From positions 1 to 6,834 of the forward strand of contig PIVH01000230.1 of the NCBI GenBank assembly GCA_003354225.1: a stretch of DNA of 6,834 nucleotides. Direction: 5' to 3'. The translations under genes and the position numbers were made by a program. Below, in pieces: positions 1-6,834 of this stretch. The stretch comes from Globobulimina sp. Taxonomy: Eukaryota; Foraminifera; Rotaliida. Under the pieces are notes generated by a model, which made no database searches, was not told the origin of the DNA, and saw only the letters and a list, made by a program, of their open reading frames with translations. Position 1 is the stretch's first letter. The number at the start of each line of letters is the position of its first letter.

Positions 1-284
1 AATTGTAAGGAAAAGTTGGTCCAGTAATATTTGGTCATATTGGTCATAGCGTCTGCATCTTATCCGATACTCCACTGAATACCATATAAGCAATATGCTA
101 TCCGTAATAAATGATCACAATTTTTGATTATTTCCTTGGTATTCTTATCTTTGTTGTGTTTGTTTTAAAATCAAGTTCCATAACTTTGAGTTTAAAATCA
201 ATTTTCGAAAATCAATAATATGAATTTAAATCAATAAATGAAACACAAAAAACAGGTTAAAAAACAAACATTGATCACATACTA

Positions 285-338
285 GGATTCGAATACTAGG
301 TCAACTTCGAATACTAGGTTGAAAACCACTACAGCTAA
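285..338 (-). repeat. Possible degenerate tRNA-like element (A box and B box), SINE relic
   Basis: On the minus strand, TTAGCTGTAGTGG (plus 326-338) resembles a Pol III A box, and TATTCGAATCC (plus 285-295) resembles a B box (consensus GGTTCGAATCC). From the A box start to the B box end is 54 bases, close to the spacing inside a tRNA. A run of six T on the minus strand (plus 259-264) follows about 20 bases later and could terminate Pol III. Between the boxes a 5-base stem (301-305 with 318-322) closes a 12-base loop, not the 7-base anticodon loop of a tRNA. I find no proper D stem, T stem or acceptor stem, so this is not a working tRNA gene. It could be the head of a tRNA-derived SINE or a chance match. 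Confidence 0.3.
288..319. repeat. Short direct repeat, 14 bases at an 18-base period
   Basis: TTCGAATACTAGGT occurs exactly at 288-301 and again at 306-319. A shorter piece, ATACTAGG, also occurs at 279-286, giving three copies in 40 bases. The repeat lies inside the tRNA-like element and may come from local duplication of its B box arm. It has no evident coding role. Confidence 0.7.
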
Positions 339-733
339 CCCAAAAACCTTGCCAATCACAAAAGAAGTGTTTAGAAGTTTAAGCCTAAAAAGTCAATTGG
401 GTATCAATTCCAATTACGTAATACTCGAAAATTCCCGTATTTAAATATACTGTTCATACTCACACCAATTGGTTATCTTCAAAATTATACAGTTCGTAGT
501 GTTCAATGCTAGATGGAAGAACGCATTGTGAGTTTAATGCAAATTGTTATTTTTGCCATAATTGTCTACGATACGCAACTCTAAGAAGCAGAATAATAGA
601 AATAACAACACACACAACTAAGAATAAAACAAAAAAAAAATGGGTCACGTTGCAATCATTTTCATTCACAATAAAAAAAAAAATCATTCACAAAATGTTT
701 ACTTTTTTAGTTTTTTTTATAAAAAAAACCCAT

Positions 734-3668
734 TCATATCATCTCGCCATCTGCATCTGGATCCGGTTCAAAGTCCGTAGGGGCAGTCACCAGAGGCATC
801 TCTACATCGCCACCACCACTTTCTTCATCTAAAACGTCTGTACGACCCACACCATCACCATCATCATCATTAGATCCCGCATCTGGTTCAGAAGTGGGTG
901 CTGGAGGTTGATGTTGCTGTTGCGTGCCAGTACCACCACCAACAAAGTCTCCACTATTTTCATCACCATCACCGCCGCCTTCATTCATCTCATCATCCAC
1001 ACTAACACTTAGCTGTAAATCTCTCAGCGAAGCAGAAAGACGCGGGAAATTTTCCTCCATTCTTGAGCTCATTTGTCGACCCAACGGCGTGCCTACAAAT
1101 TTCTGACTGGCTGAACGCACCAATTTAGAGCCAAAATCTTCCTCTGGCTCAGTCTCAGTGGCCGGATGCCACGAATATCGCGACATAAATCCCATGCATA
1201 CCACTAAGATGCTCAAAAAAGCAATCACCATCATAGCACAACTAATCCAATACATATCTGTAAACAATAAGACGCAGCCTACATTTTTAAATCCACCGTA
1301 CGCGTCGCCTAAAAATCCACAGTTACTGTAGTTTTTAATGATACTGTCAAAGCGCTCAAAAATCGGATCCATCATACACGAGATATTCGCCACCGATTTT
1401 TCAATATCAACTGCCACACCAAACAAGTCATTATATGCGGAGATAATAATCGATGTCTGTGTAAAAAAAAAGTTTCAGTGACATGTGGCTTTGAGCTGAT
1501 TTTAAGTGAACAGTTTAAGTGACTAAGCCTTAGATCATGGTCGCTTTGTAAAAAATGTCAAGACAGTGAAGACACACACCTGGTTTTTAATATCGTTAAT
1601 TGCCATGTCCATATCTGCAACCAATTGTACTTCGGCTTTTACGAAGGTATATGCCTGCGTAAAATTGCCAATACAATACCTTGGATCACCACCATAATCA
1701 AAGAGATCAAGCCAACAATCATTTGGTCGCGACAATGATGAATTAATAATATTGTAACATTCATCATTTTGTAATTTCTCCCTGGTAAATGTAGCAGGCT
1801 CAGTACCCCAGGCACTGCCACAGAGACATACACATTTCAGACCACCGGAACCCACTGCATTGAGTTCAGCCAAAATCCTATCACCTTCCACCTTAAATTC
1901 ATCAGTGTTTAATAAATTAATTTCCGTCACAAAAGAATCCAATGCATCCAACGTAAATGCACTCGTCACATCAATCGACATTACATCGCTCATATTCTCG
2001 CGAAATGAACTCCAATCCAACGAATCCGACATATTCATCACTTTCATTACATCACTACCTGAACAATCATATATTTTTTATTTATTTGATTTTATATTGT
2101 TTTTTAAATCATTTTCTCTGATTGCTTGTTTATTTAATATTGCTTTCAAACATATAAATCATAACCAATCAAAAACAAAATATATATTACTTACCAGTCC
2201 AACATGCATTAACCAGTGCAATCGGGTTCATTCCATCCGACGAATTCCCGGTCAACGTAGCAATGGTTTGTCCCAGCGATGAGCCAATCGGATCAGCTTC
2301 AAAGTGATCCAAATTCACACAAAAATCAGCCCAGCCGACCGCTATGATGCTAAAAAAGGAAAAAATCAACATAATAACTGCTCCAATCCACATCGCCGGA
2401 AACCATGTACATCTAAAACAACATTCGCCCATTTTCTTACATTTGCCCATAATGCCCGTAACCACGCCAATGATCCACAGAATAATCCATAACAACGGCA
2501 ACATAAAAAACCAATTCCCGCCCATTTCCCTCTGTTCGTCATAGTCTTCGAAGTCGTCCAAATACGTACTAGTTTCGTTACGATACGTCCGTATTAACGA
2601 AGTGAAATTGTCAACCAACTCATTAAAGGCTGCTACAGCATCATCAATTTGCTCCTCTGCTGTCACTAAGCCGCCCGTACTGTTCAGCATTGCACTCATT
2701 CCATTCACCATATCCACCGCGGTTTTAAATGTATCGTTAATTCCACCTATATTCGTACCCAACGTAGAGCAATAGTCGCAAGGCAAAGTTATGTTTTCTT
2801 CAATTACCGGCGTAAAGGGCGTAGACACTGTGGCTTCCAGCACATAGCCATCATATGCCACCACGATATAATTCAATGCGCCATAAATATTCCGTATAGG
2901 AGCGCCAACGCCGCTGTTTACATTCTCCATAATGCCATCTACGCTGCCGAAGATTTTCTTGATATTAGCCACAATCCAGTCCGCCTCAGGGCCGATGCCT
3001 TCGAACTTATCGATCACTAAATATCATATCAAGCGGAAAATGTGTTTATTTGCAGTTTGAAAGCGCACAGTGGACATTTTAAAAATGTTAAAGTTAGCTG
3101 GAAAACCTTAAGTCAGTTTAAAAGCATGGCAGACATTTTCAAAGCTTACCTGTGTCGAATAGACCCAACATTTCCGTGCGTAGTGATTGGTCGTCTTCTG
3201 CGAATATATGTGCATGCATCTCTTGATTGGCAGTCATCCCTTCGATGCACGCCCATAAGATCACGATTAAAATAGCTGCCATCACCACGGTAGGCCCCCA
3301 CCGCGACGGCATGGATTCTGTCGGTTCGCCTAAACAACATCGACAGCATTTCTTCTTCCAGAAATTGCCGCAGCTGCACCAACACATACAACAGCAACAA
3401 TACATTACAAACATGACAATGGCGAAGGTGAACGGGATTATAATGAAGCCGATAAGCGATTTGATATACGGGTTCTGGTCCAATGTCTCGTTACACTCTG
3501 TGGGATTTGAGCACTTTCCAGGCACAAAATCGTACTCAGCGTCCGGGTCACCAGGACGAAATCCTTCGATATCGTCCCGGAAATCCACTGCTTGCTCAGA
3601 TACTATATACGGACAGTAACACTCTATGATTTCCGGTGCCAATGTCGGTGCCGGCGTTGTTATTTCCA
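734..3668 (-). CDS. Prominin-family five-transmembrane glycoprotein, four exons visible, 5' end missing
   Basis: Exons on the minus strand are 3668-3150, 3016-2195, 2058-1580 and 1456-734. With one base from an unseen upstream exon they give 847 residues plus TGA, close to the roughly 850-870 of animal prominins. The order of parts is: a 69-residue extracellular N-terminus; TM1 about 70-92; a cysteine-rich cytosolic loop at 91-112 with 11 Cys (CCCCMCWCSC, then CCRCC); TM2 about 124-143; an extracellular loop of about 200 residues with N-glycosylation sequons at 248, 267, 285, 310 and 320; TM3 about 342-363; a short Cys/Lys loop; TM4 about 379-401; a second large loop of about 270 residues with more sequons; TM5 about 675-697; and a roughly 150-residue cytosolic tail that is acidic and rich in Gly, Asp and Gln. 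This topology with a Cys-rich TM1-TM2 loop is the hallmark of prominins, cholesterol-binding proteins of plasma-membrane protrusions. No signal peptide is seen: exon 1 begins at a splice acceptor in phase 1, so the start lies upstream. Confidence 0.86.
1457..1579 (-). other. Prominin intron 3 (123 bases, phase 0)
   Basis: The donor reads CAG|GTGTGT at 1579 and the acceptor reads TTTTTTTTTACACAG|ACA ending at 1457, with a strong pyrimidine tract. Joining NDIKNQ to TSIIIS keeps the frame and extends the second extracellular loop, so the intron is supported by motif and by coding continuity. Confidence 0.88.
2059..2194 (-). other. Prominin intron 2 (136 bases, phase 1) with two in-frame acceptors
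   Basis: The donor is ACTG|GTAAGT at 2194, a perfect consensus. Two acceptors keep the frame: TGTTCAG ending at 2059, used here, and AAAG ending at 2041, 18 bases further on. The first adds six residues (GSDVMK) to the second extracellular loop. I prefer the first because CAG is favoured over AAG and it is the first AG after the AT-rich tract. Confidence 0.83.
3017..3149 (-). other. Prominin intron 1 (133 bases, phase 1)
   Basis: The donor is ACAG|GTAAGC at 3149 and the acceptor is GATATTTAG|TG ending at 3017. Splicing makes a GTG valine codon across the junction and joins the residues after TM2 (LGLFDT) to the first extracellular loop (VIDKFEG). Confidence 0.88.
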
Positions 3669-3723
3669 CTGTGTACAGTATACAGACATATAAATGTACA
3701 GTTATTCACAAAGAGTAGTCGAC
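3669..3723 (-). other. 55-base stretch between the PI-PLC stop and prominin's first visible exon, ending in a splice acceptor
   Basis: The minus strand reads TACTGTACACAG|TGGAAATA, with the AG at 3670-3669 looking like a splice acceptor. The prominin frame is open back from there for about 40 bases to a TGA but contains no ATG. The only ATG in this stretch (plus 3688-3690) is in another frame and meets TAA within ten codons. So this stretch is most likely the end of an intron rather than a promoter plus start. The plus strand carries TGTACAGT at 3672-3679 and 3695-3702. I see no AATAAA for the gene upstream. Confidence 0.55.
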
Positions 3724-5380
3724 TTAACAGCAAACGCCCATTTTCGCGTTACAATACCCCGAAGTACACTGATAATCAGCATTACAGCGCCCAGCACACT
3801 GCGCGTTGCTACTCACATCGCTGTTGCACGTATCAGTCGATATGGTGCCACAATTATCATTGGAGAACGGCGCCAAACAAAACGACGGATCACTGATAAA
3901 ACTGTCCCAGTCCGCCTGCCTCGTAAAACACGTCCCCTCCACACCACTGCCCAACACATTATACACCTCGCTGTCACAAGGCGTGCTTCCATCACATTCC
4001 GCTCCCGGCACTCCCGGAATCCACGTACATAATCCACAGCTCCGTGCACACGTTGCCTGTATACCCACTCCAACGCCGGTACAGACGCTGGAAACGCCCG
4101 CATTCTTATAATCGCGGCCTAAATCTGTCAATACTGCGCAATCCAAGACATCGCCCCAATTCTCGACTGGATCCCGACAGGCCAAGTAGTTGTAATTCAG
4201 CGAGATCACTTGGTCCGTGACACTCGACGCTTCTATAAAATCGACAATGATAATGTTCCCGAAGTACAACTTGGAATATTTGTCGATGGTATTGGACAAT
4301 GTGACGGCTAAATCAGCGTTGTACTCAGCATAGCTGGTATAGGTATTGCTGTTTTTGGTAAGCGAGGATTGGCCGTCGATGTTTAGTGTATAAAATATGC
4401 GGTTCATCACTCCGGAGGCTGTGCTCGTATCCCATGAGCTGACTAATTGACTCAAGACGTCTGAAATGACAGTGTTGGTCTCGGCGCTCGCTGTTTCGTT
4501 GCCGGTTAACACGGCGCTGGCACTGTCGTCGTGGACGTAGGCGTTGGAGGTTAATCCCTCGAAAATAGGGATCACGTTTATGTTTTGGGCGAGTAGCTGG
4601 CTGATACTGTCCACAGTGATATCGTAGGCTGTCGTGATTTTCATGTACGAGGATAAGGAGGTTTGTACAGCGGCGAATACAGTGTCTGGTGCCACGTTGA
4701 TGAAATCGCTGAAACTGAGGATAATTATGTCGTCGCCGTCGGCTCCAACTAAATAACTTTTAATGTCTTCTAACATCTGTGTGTTTGCGTGTGTTTTTAA
4801 TTCAATTTGAAGTGGTCCACATTCTAAACGTACATTCTTTATATACAATATACAATGTACAACATAATTATATACAATAAACAGTTAATTAGTATATGTA
4901 TACTGTATATTATGATATTTAGTATGTAGTTTCAGAATGTGGACTTGCTAAAAACAGATGGTCGGATTTGCGAAAGTACTAAACATCGGTTAATGTGGCA
5001 CCAAGTAAGCCGTGATGGGCATATATTGTACCGGCATTCTGTTCGAGTCTGATGTCTAAGAATCTGGAGCCTGCATTTAATTGGTCCCTGACATTACTAA
5101 TTTGGCGTATGCTCCATTTTAATTTTGCATCGTTTCCTCCAGGGGCAAAATTAATTACATCGTCGAAATAAGTATCGGTTGCAGCGGCAAAGGAATTGTT
5201 TAGGATTGCAGCTGGATACATTCCCGCATGATGTGAGCCAGGAAGCACAATATCAATAATTCTGTATGTTTCAATGTCAGAGGTTGGGATCATGGAACCA
5301 AGCCAATTGGTATAATAAGCATCTTTTGTCAATTGACTGTTTGTAATGGAGAATATGGCTAGAAAAAGTATAGCAATCAT
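3724..5380 (-). CDS. Secreted PI-PLC X-domain protein with ShKT-like and Cys-rich C-terminal modules
   Basis: Two exons, 5380-4985 and 4776-3724, give 482 residues ending in TAA. Residues 1-15 form a hydrophobic signal peptide from the ATG at 5380. Residues 40-327 read as a PI-PLC X-type barrel: LPGSHHAGMY at 46-55 holds the first catalytic His (H50), FLDIR at 107-111 gives the Asp/Arg pair, AHHGLLG at 121-127 holds the second catalytic His, DDIIILSFSDF at 147-157 is the next barrel strand, and IIIVDFI at 307-313 is a late one. Such enzymes cleave phosphoinositides or GPI anchors by acid-base catalysis with two His residues. Residues 332-382 have six cysteines in ShKT-like spacing, ending TCARSCGLC. 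Residues 393-482 are a further Cys-rich region ending CTSGYCNAKMGVCC. The signal peptide and disulfide-type modules imply secretion. Substrate is unknown. The roughly 280-residue barrel without an EF-hand or C2 domain resembles bacterial-type and PLCXD proteins rather than metazoan signalling PLCs. Confidence 0.8.
4777..4984 (-). other. PI-PLC intron (208 bases, phase 0) with internal inverted repeat
   Basis: I place the donor at GAT|GTTTAG (4984), since reading on meets TAG at once, and the acceptor at ACACACAG|ATG (4777). This joins HHGLLGATLTD directly to MLEDIKSYL, the usual spacing in PI-PLC X domains. An earlier acceptor (AAAG, plus 4837-4840) is also in frame but would insert about 20 unfamiliar residues. 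The donor is weak beyond GT. The intron is very AT-rich in the middle and contains an 11-base inverted repeat. Confidence 0.7.
4815..4944. repeat. 11-base perfect inverted repeat inside the PI-PLC intron
   Basis: GTCCACATTCT at 4815-4825 is the exact reverse complement of AGAATGTGGAC at 4934-4944. The 108 bases between are almost pure A/T with TATAC-type repeats. In the transcript the arms could pair and loop out most of the intron. Terminal inverted repeats of a small MITE are an alternative, but I see no clear target-site duplication outside the arms. Confidence 0.6.
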
Positions 5381-5483
5381 TTTGCTATGTTCTTGATCAA
5401 TTTAATTTACTTTTTCCACTTCACAATAATTCTATGTTTTTCACTTCACAATAATTCAATTTAATATAAAAGAAAAAGTGAAC
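5381..5483. promoter_or_regulatory. Divergent promoter region between the PI-PLC and F-box genes
   Basis: Only 103 bases separate the two start codons, which point away from each other, so both promoters must lie here or overlap the coding ends. The region is AT-rich with pyrimidine tracts. TATAAAAG at 5465-5472 lies just 11 bases before the plus-strand ATG, closer than a working TATA box normally sits, so it may not serve as one. CAATTTAAT occurs at 5398-5406 and 5457-5465, flanking the tandem repeat described separately. Confidence 0.55.
5412..5457. repeat. Tandem direct repeat in the divergent promoter (period 25)
   Basis: Bases 5412-5432 and 5437-5457 match at 20 of 21 positions; the difference is C at 5416 against T at 5441. 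The exact 16-base core is CACTTCACAATAATTC, at 5417-5432 and 5442-5457. Two copies in a 103-base promoter gap could be paired binding sites for a regulator or a simple local duplication. Confidence 0.8.
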
Positions 5484-6834
5484 ATGTCACTCTGCAAAGC
5501 GGTCAAGTTTCGTTTTTTAGCGGCCCAATTAACACCAGCTGAAACACTTCAATTTGTTAATAAATTATTGGATGGGAATAATAATATCATTATCAAAGCA
5601 TTGTTTAATCAAATTTTACTAAATACACCAGCAAATCAACAATGTGATGCCGATAATATTAACAATATGGTATCAAATATCATAGAATCCCGGGAAAAGA
5701 AACCAAAACCGATTCCAAACCGGGATATTAAATTAGATCAATTACCAAAACCATTAATTGGTGAAATATCTTCATTTTTAGCACAATGTCATAATATTGC
5801 TTTTAGTAAAACAAACAGATGGATTTATTTAGGATGTAATTCACCAAATTTATTAAAACAATTAGATTTAAGAGGGATTGAAGGTTATTCAGCCATTAAT
5901 TTAGAATTATATCCATCTGTTAAAGATTTGAGATTAGATTTAGAATATTTTGATGAATTAAGACCATCAGCAATGAATGAATTAGAAGCAATTGAATTAA
6001 ATGGATGGTACAATGATGATATTGATATTGCTAATTTTCTGCAATCTGCTCATTTAAATGTTGATAATATCACAAAATTAAGATGCTCAAATTTTGGGTT
6101 TACCAATTTTGGAGGTGGTGTCAATGATTTCCCAGCTGATAAATTTATGAAATTATTGGCCAAATTTCCAAATATTCAATACTTAGATTTAAATGCTGTT
6201 TATGCTCGACTTAATGCAAACAAAATTAAAGATTTATATCCAAATTTAAAAGGTTTGAAAATCAATGTTGGCTCTGAAGAGCATGGTAAATCATTAATAA
6301 ATACAGTTGGAAATAATTTAGATTTTCTAGGTTTCGCTGAATATAATAACTTTGATTTTGATTTACAAAATACAAATTTTAGTAAATTGAAAGAATTGGA
6401 ATTAGTGGGACCAACAAATAAAACAATGAATGATATTTTATTAACTGCTAAAAATTTAAAGAAAGTTGTTGTTGTTTCAGCTTTCAACCGTTTGAGTTTA
6501 ATGACACCGAAAGAAACAAAACAAACTATGACAAAATTAATAACAACATGTAAATTATTACAATATATTAAATTTAGTGTTTATAATAATGATAAATTAC
6601 TTGAATCTGTATTGGATGGAATAGAAATTGGTTTAATTGAAACAAAAGAATGGAAAAGAAATGAAATTAAAATACATATTATTATCAATTGTAATAAAAA
6701 TTTTAGGCCAAATGATTTTGTATCAAATATTGGAAAAATTATTCATTGGTTGGATTATTCGGAAATAAATGATTTTATGTTTATATTGACATTAAAAGGT
6801 CTGAATGCTACAATCGATAAAAATATTTTATTAA
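5484..6834 (+). CDS. F-box-like protein with irregular leucine-rich repeats, 3' end beyond the window
   Basis: The frame is open from ATG at 5484 to the window edge: 450 codons with no stop or intron. The ATG is the first after an in-frame TAA at 5427-5429. Residues 1-70 look helical and are unfamiliar. Residues 83-118 (LDQLPKPLIGEISSFL, then AFSKTNRWIYLGC) fit an F-box-like motif. From about 124 on there are some ten irregular leucine-rich strands, for example LKQLDLRGI, VKDLRLDLEYF, IQYLDLNAVY and LKELELVGP. F-box/LRR proteins usually recruit substrates to SCF ubiquitin ligases by binding Skp1; that role is inferred here from the motif. The coding sequence is very AT-rich, with TTA, AAT and AAA dominating, unlike the PI-PLC gene next door. 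Lineage-specific F-box/LRR expansions are common in protists, so this may be one of a paralogous family. Confidence 0.68.
   Translation, partial: MSLCKAVKFRFLAAQLTPAETLQFVNKLLDGNNNIIIKALFNQILLNTPANQQCDADNINNMVSNIIESREKKPKPIPNRDIKLDQLPKPLIGEISSFLAQCHNIAFSKTNRWIYLGCNSPNLLKQLDLRGIEGYSAINLELYPSVKDLRLDLEYFDELRPSAMNELEAIELNGWYNDDIDIANFLQSAHLNVDNITKLRCSNFGFTNFGGGVNDFPADKFMKLLAKFPNIQYLDLNAVYARLNANKIKDLYPNLKGLKINVGSEEHGKSLINTVGNNLDFLGFAEYNNFDFDLQNTNFSKLKELELVGPTNKTMNDILLTAKNLKKVVVVSAFNRLSLMTPKETKQTMTKLITTCKLLQYIKFSVYNNDKLLESVLDGIEIGLIETKEWKRNEIKIHIIINCNKNFRPNDFVSNIGKIIHWLDYSEINDFMFILTLKGLNATIDKNILL

Larger units (their letters stand above)
1..733. other. AT-rich intergenic region without a convincing gene
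   Basis: I find no supportable coding region here on either strand. The longest open frame (plus strand from 506) is low-complexity, driven by A and T runs, and enters the prominin 3' exon antisense, so I treat it as chance. The stretch contains repeated short motifs: three copies of ATACTAGG at 279-286, 293-300 and 311-318, a tRNA-like A box/B box pair on the minus strand (285-338), and TCATTCACAA at 662-671 and 684-693, with A-runs around 630-680. The part nearest 733 must carry the 3' untranslated region and poly(A) site of the minus-strand prominin gene. I see no perfect AATAAA on that strand just after the stop, only TATAAA-like A/T tracts. Confidence 0.6.

Noticed and set aside
285-338. 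Functional tRNA gene
   Set aside because: Box spacing fits, but the acceptor, D and T stems are absent and the anticodon-like loop has 12 bases.
506-832. Plus-strand open frame of 108 residues
   Set aside because: Low-complexity Lys/Thr/Phe sequence from A and T runs, overlapping the prominin last exon antisense. No domain and no start context.
3139-3669. GTG or ATG start for prominin at 3669
   Set aside because: The codon there is GTG and sits on a splice acceptor (ACACAG|TG). A bacterial-type GTG start is not credible in an intron-containing gene.
3811-3817. Strong donor-like GTGAGT in PI-PLC exon 2 as the link to prominin
   Set aside because: It is phase 0, so joining it to 3668 would read W, K and then a stop. 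It cannot produce a fusion, though it might yield a truncated isoform.
3806-4111. Overlapping open frames on both strands across PI-PLC exon 2
   Set aside because: The PI-PLC frame there carries the ordered cysteine modules. The others are shadows made possible by the higher G/C content.
4777-4848. PI-PLC exon 2 extended upstream to the in-frame region near 4848
   Set aside because: The codon at 4848 is TTG, and the extra residues break the spacing between GATLTD and MLEDI expected in the X domain. A good CAG acceptor lies right before MLEDI.
5465-5472. TATA box for the F-box gene
   Set aside because: It lies only 11 bases from the start codon, leaving no room for transcription to begin downstream in the usual way.
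6200-6487. Minus-strand 95-residue open frame
   Set aside because: Lies wholly inside the long plus-strand F-box gene and has only Lys/Phe/Leu-rich low-complexity content.

Overview
The window looks like nuclear DNA of a unicellular or simple eukaryote. The genes are split by GT-AG introns of about 120 to 210 bases, the standard genetic code is used (TAA and TGA stops, no in-frame reassigned stops), the gaps between genes are short and AT-rich, and there are no bacterial operon signals. I cannot name the species. A prominin beside a secreted PI-PLC-like protein and an AT-rich F-box/leucine-rich gene fits a protist better than an animal or plant, but that is inference.

Layout. Bases 1-733 are AT-rich and hold no convincing gene. 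They contain a small cluster of direct repeats that also resembles a decayed tRNA-type (A box/B box) element on the minus strand. Bases 734-3668 (minus) hold a nearly complete prominin homologue in four exons. Once spliced it reads in frame for 847 residues and shows the full five-membrane-segment prominin plan. Its start codon and any signal peptide are not visible. Only 54 bases separate its first visible splice acceptor from the stop codon of the next gene. Bases 3724-5380 (minus) hold a two-exon gene of 482 residues: signal peptide, PI-PLC X-type catalytic barrel, ShKT-like module, and a second cysteine-rich module. Bases 5381-5483 form a 103-base divergent promoter region with a tandem 21-base repeat. 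From 5484 (plus) an AT-rich F-box-like protein with irregular leucine-rich repeats runs off the window's right edge.

The two minus-strand genes both encode proteins expected at or outside the plasma membrane. Prominins sit in cholesterol-rich membrane protrusions, and PI-PLC-like enzymes act on phosphoinositides or GPI anchors. Their closeness, together with the missing prominin 5' end, raises the question of whether they are separate genes, share a 5' exon, or form one fused transcript. The sequence alone cannot settle this. The F-box gene is strikingly AT-rich compared with its neighbour and is probably functionally unrelated. I see no CRISPR array, transposase, rRNA or phage module, and no clear case for a wholly new system. 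The most interesting points are the protist prominin with its unresolved start, and the PI-PLC/ShKT architecture.
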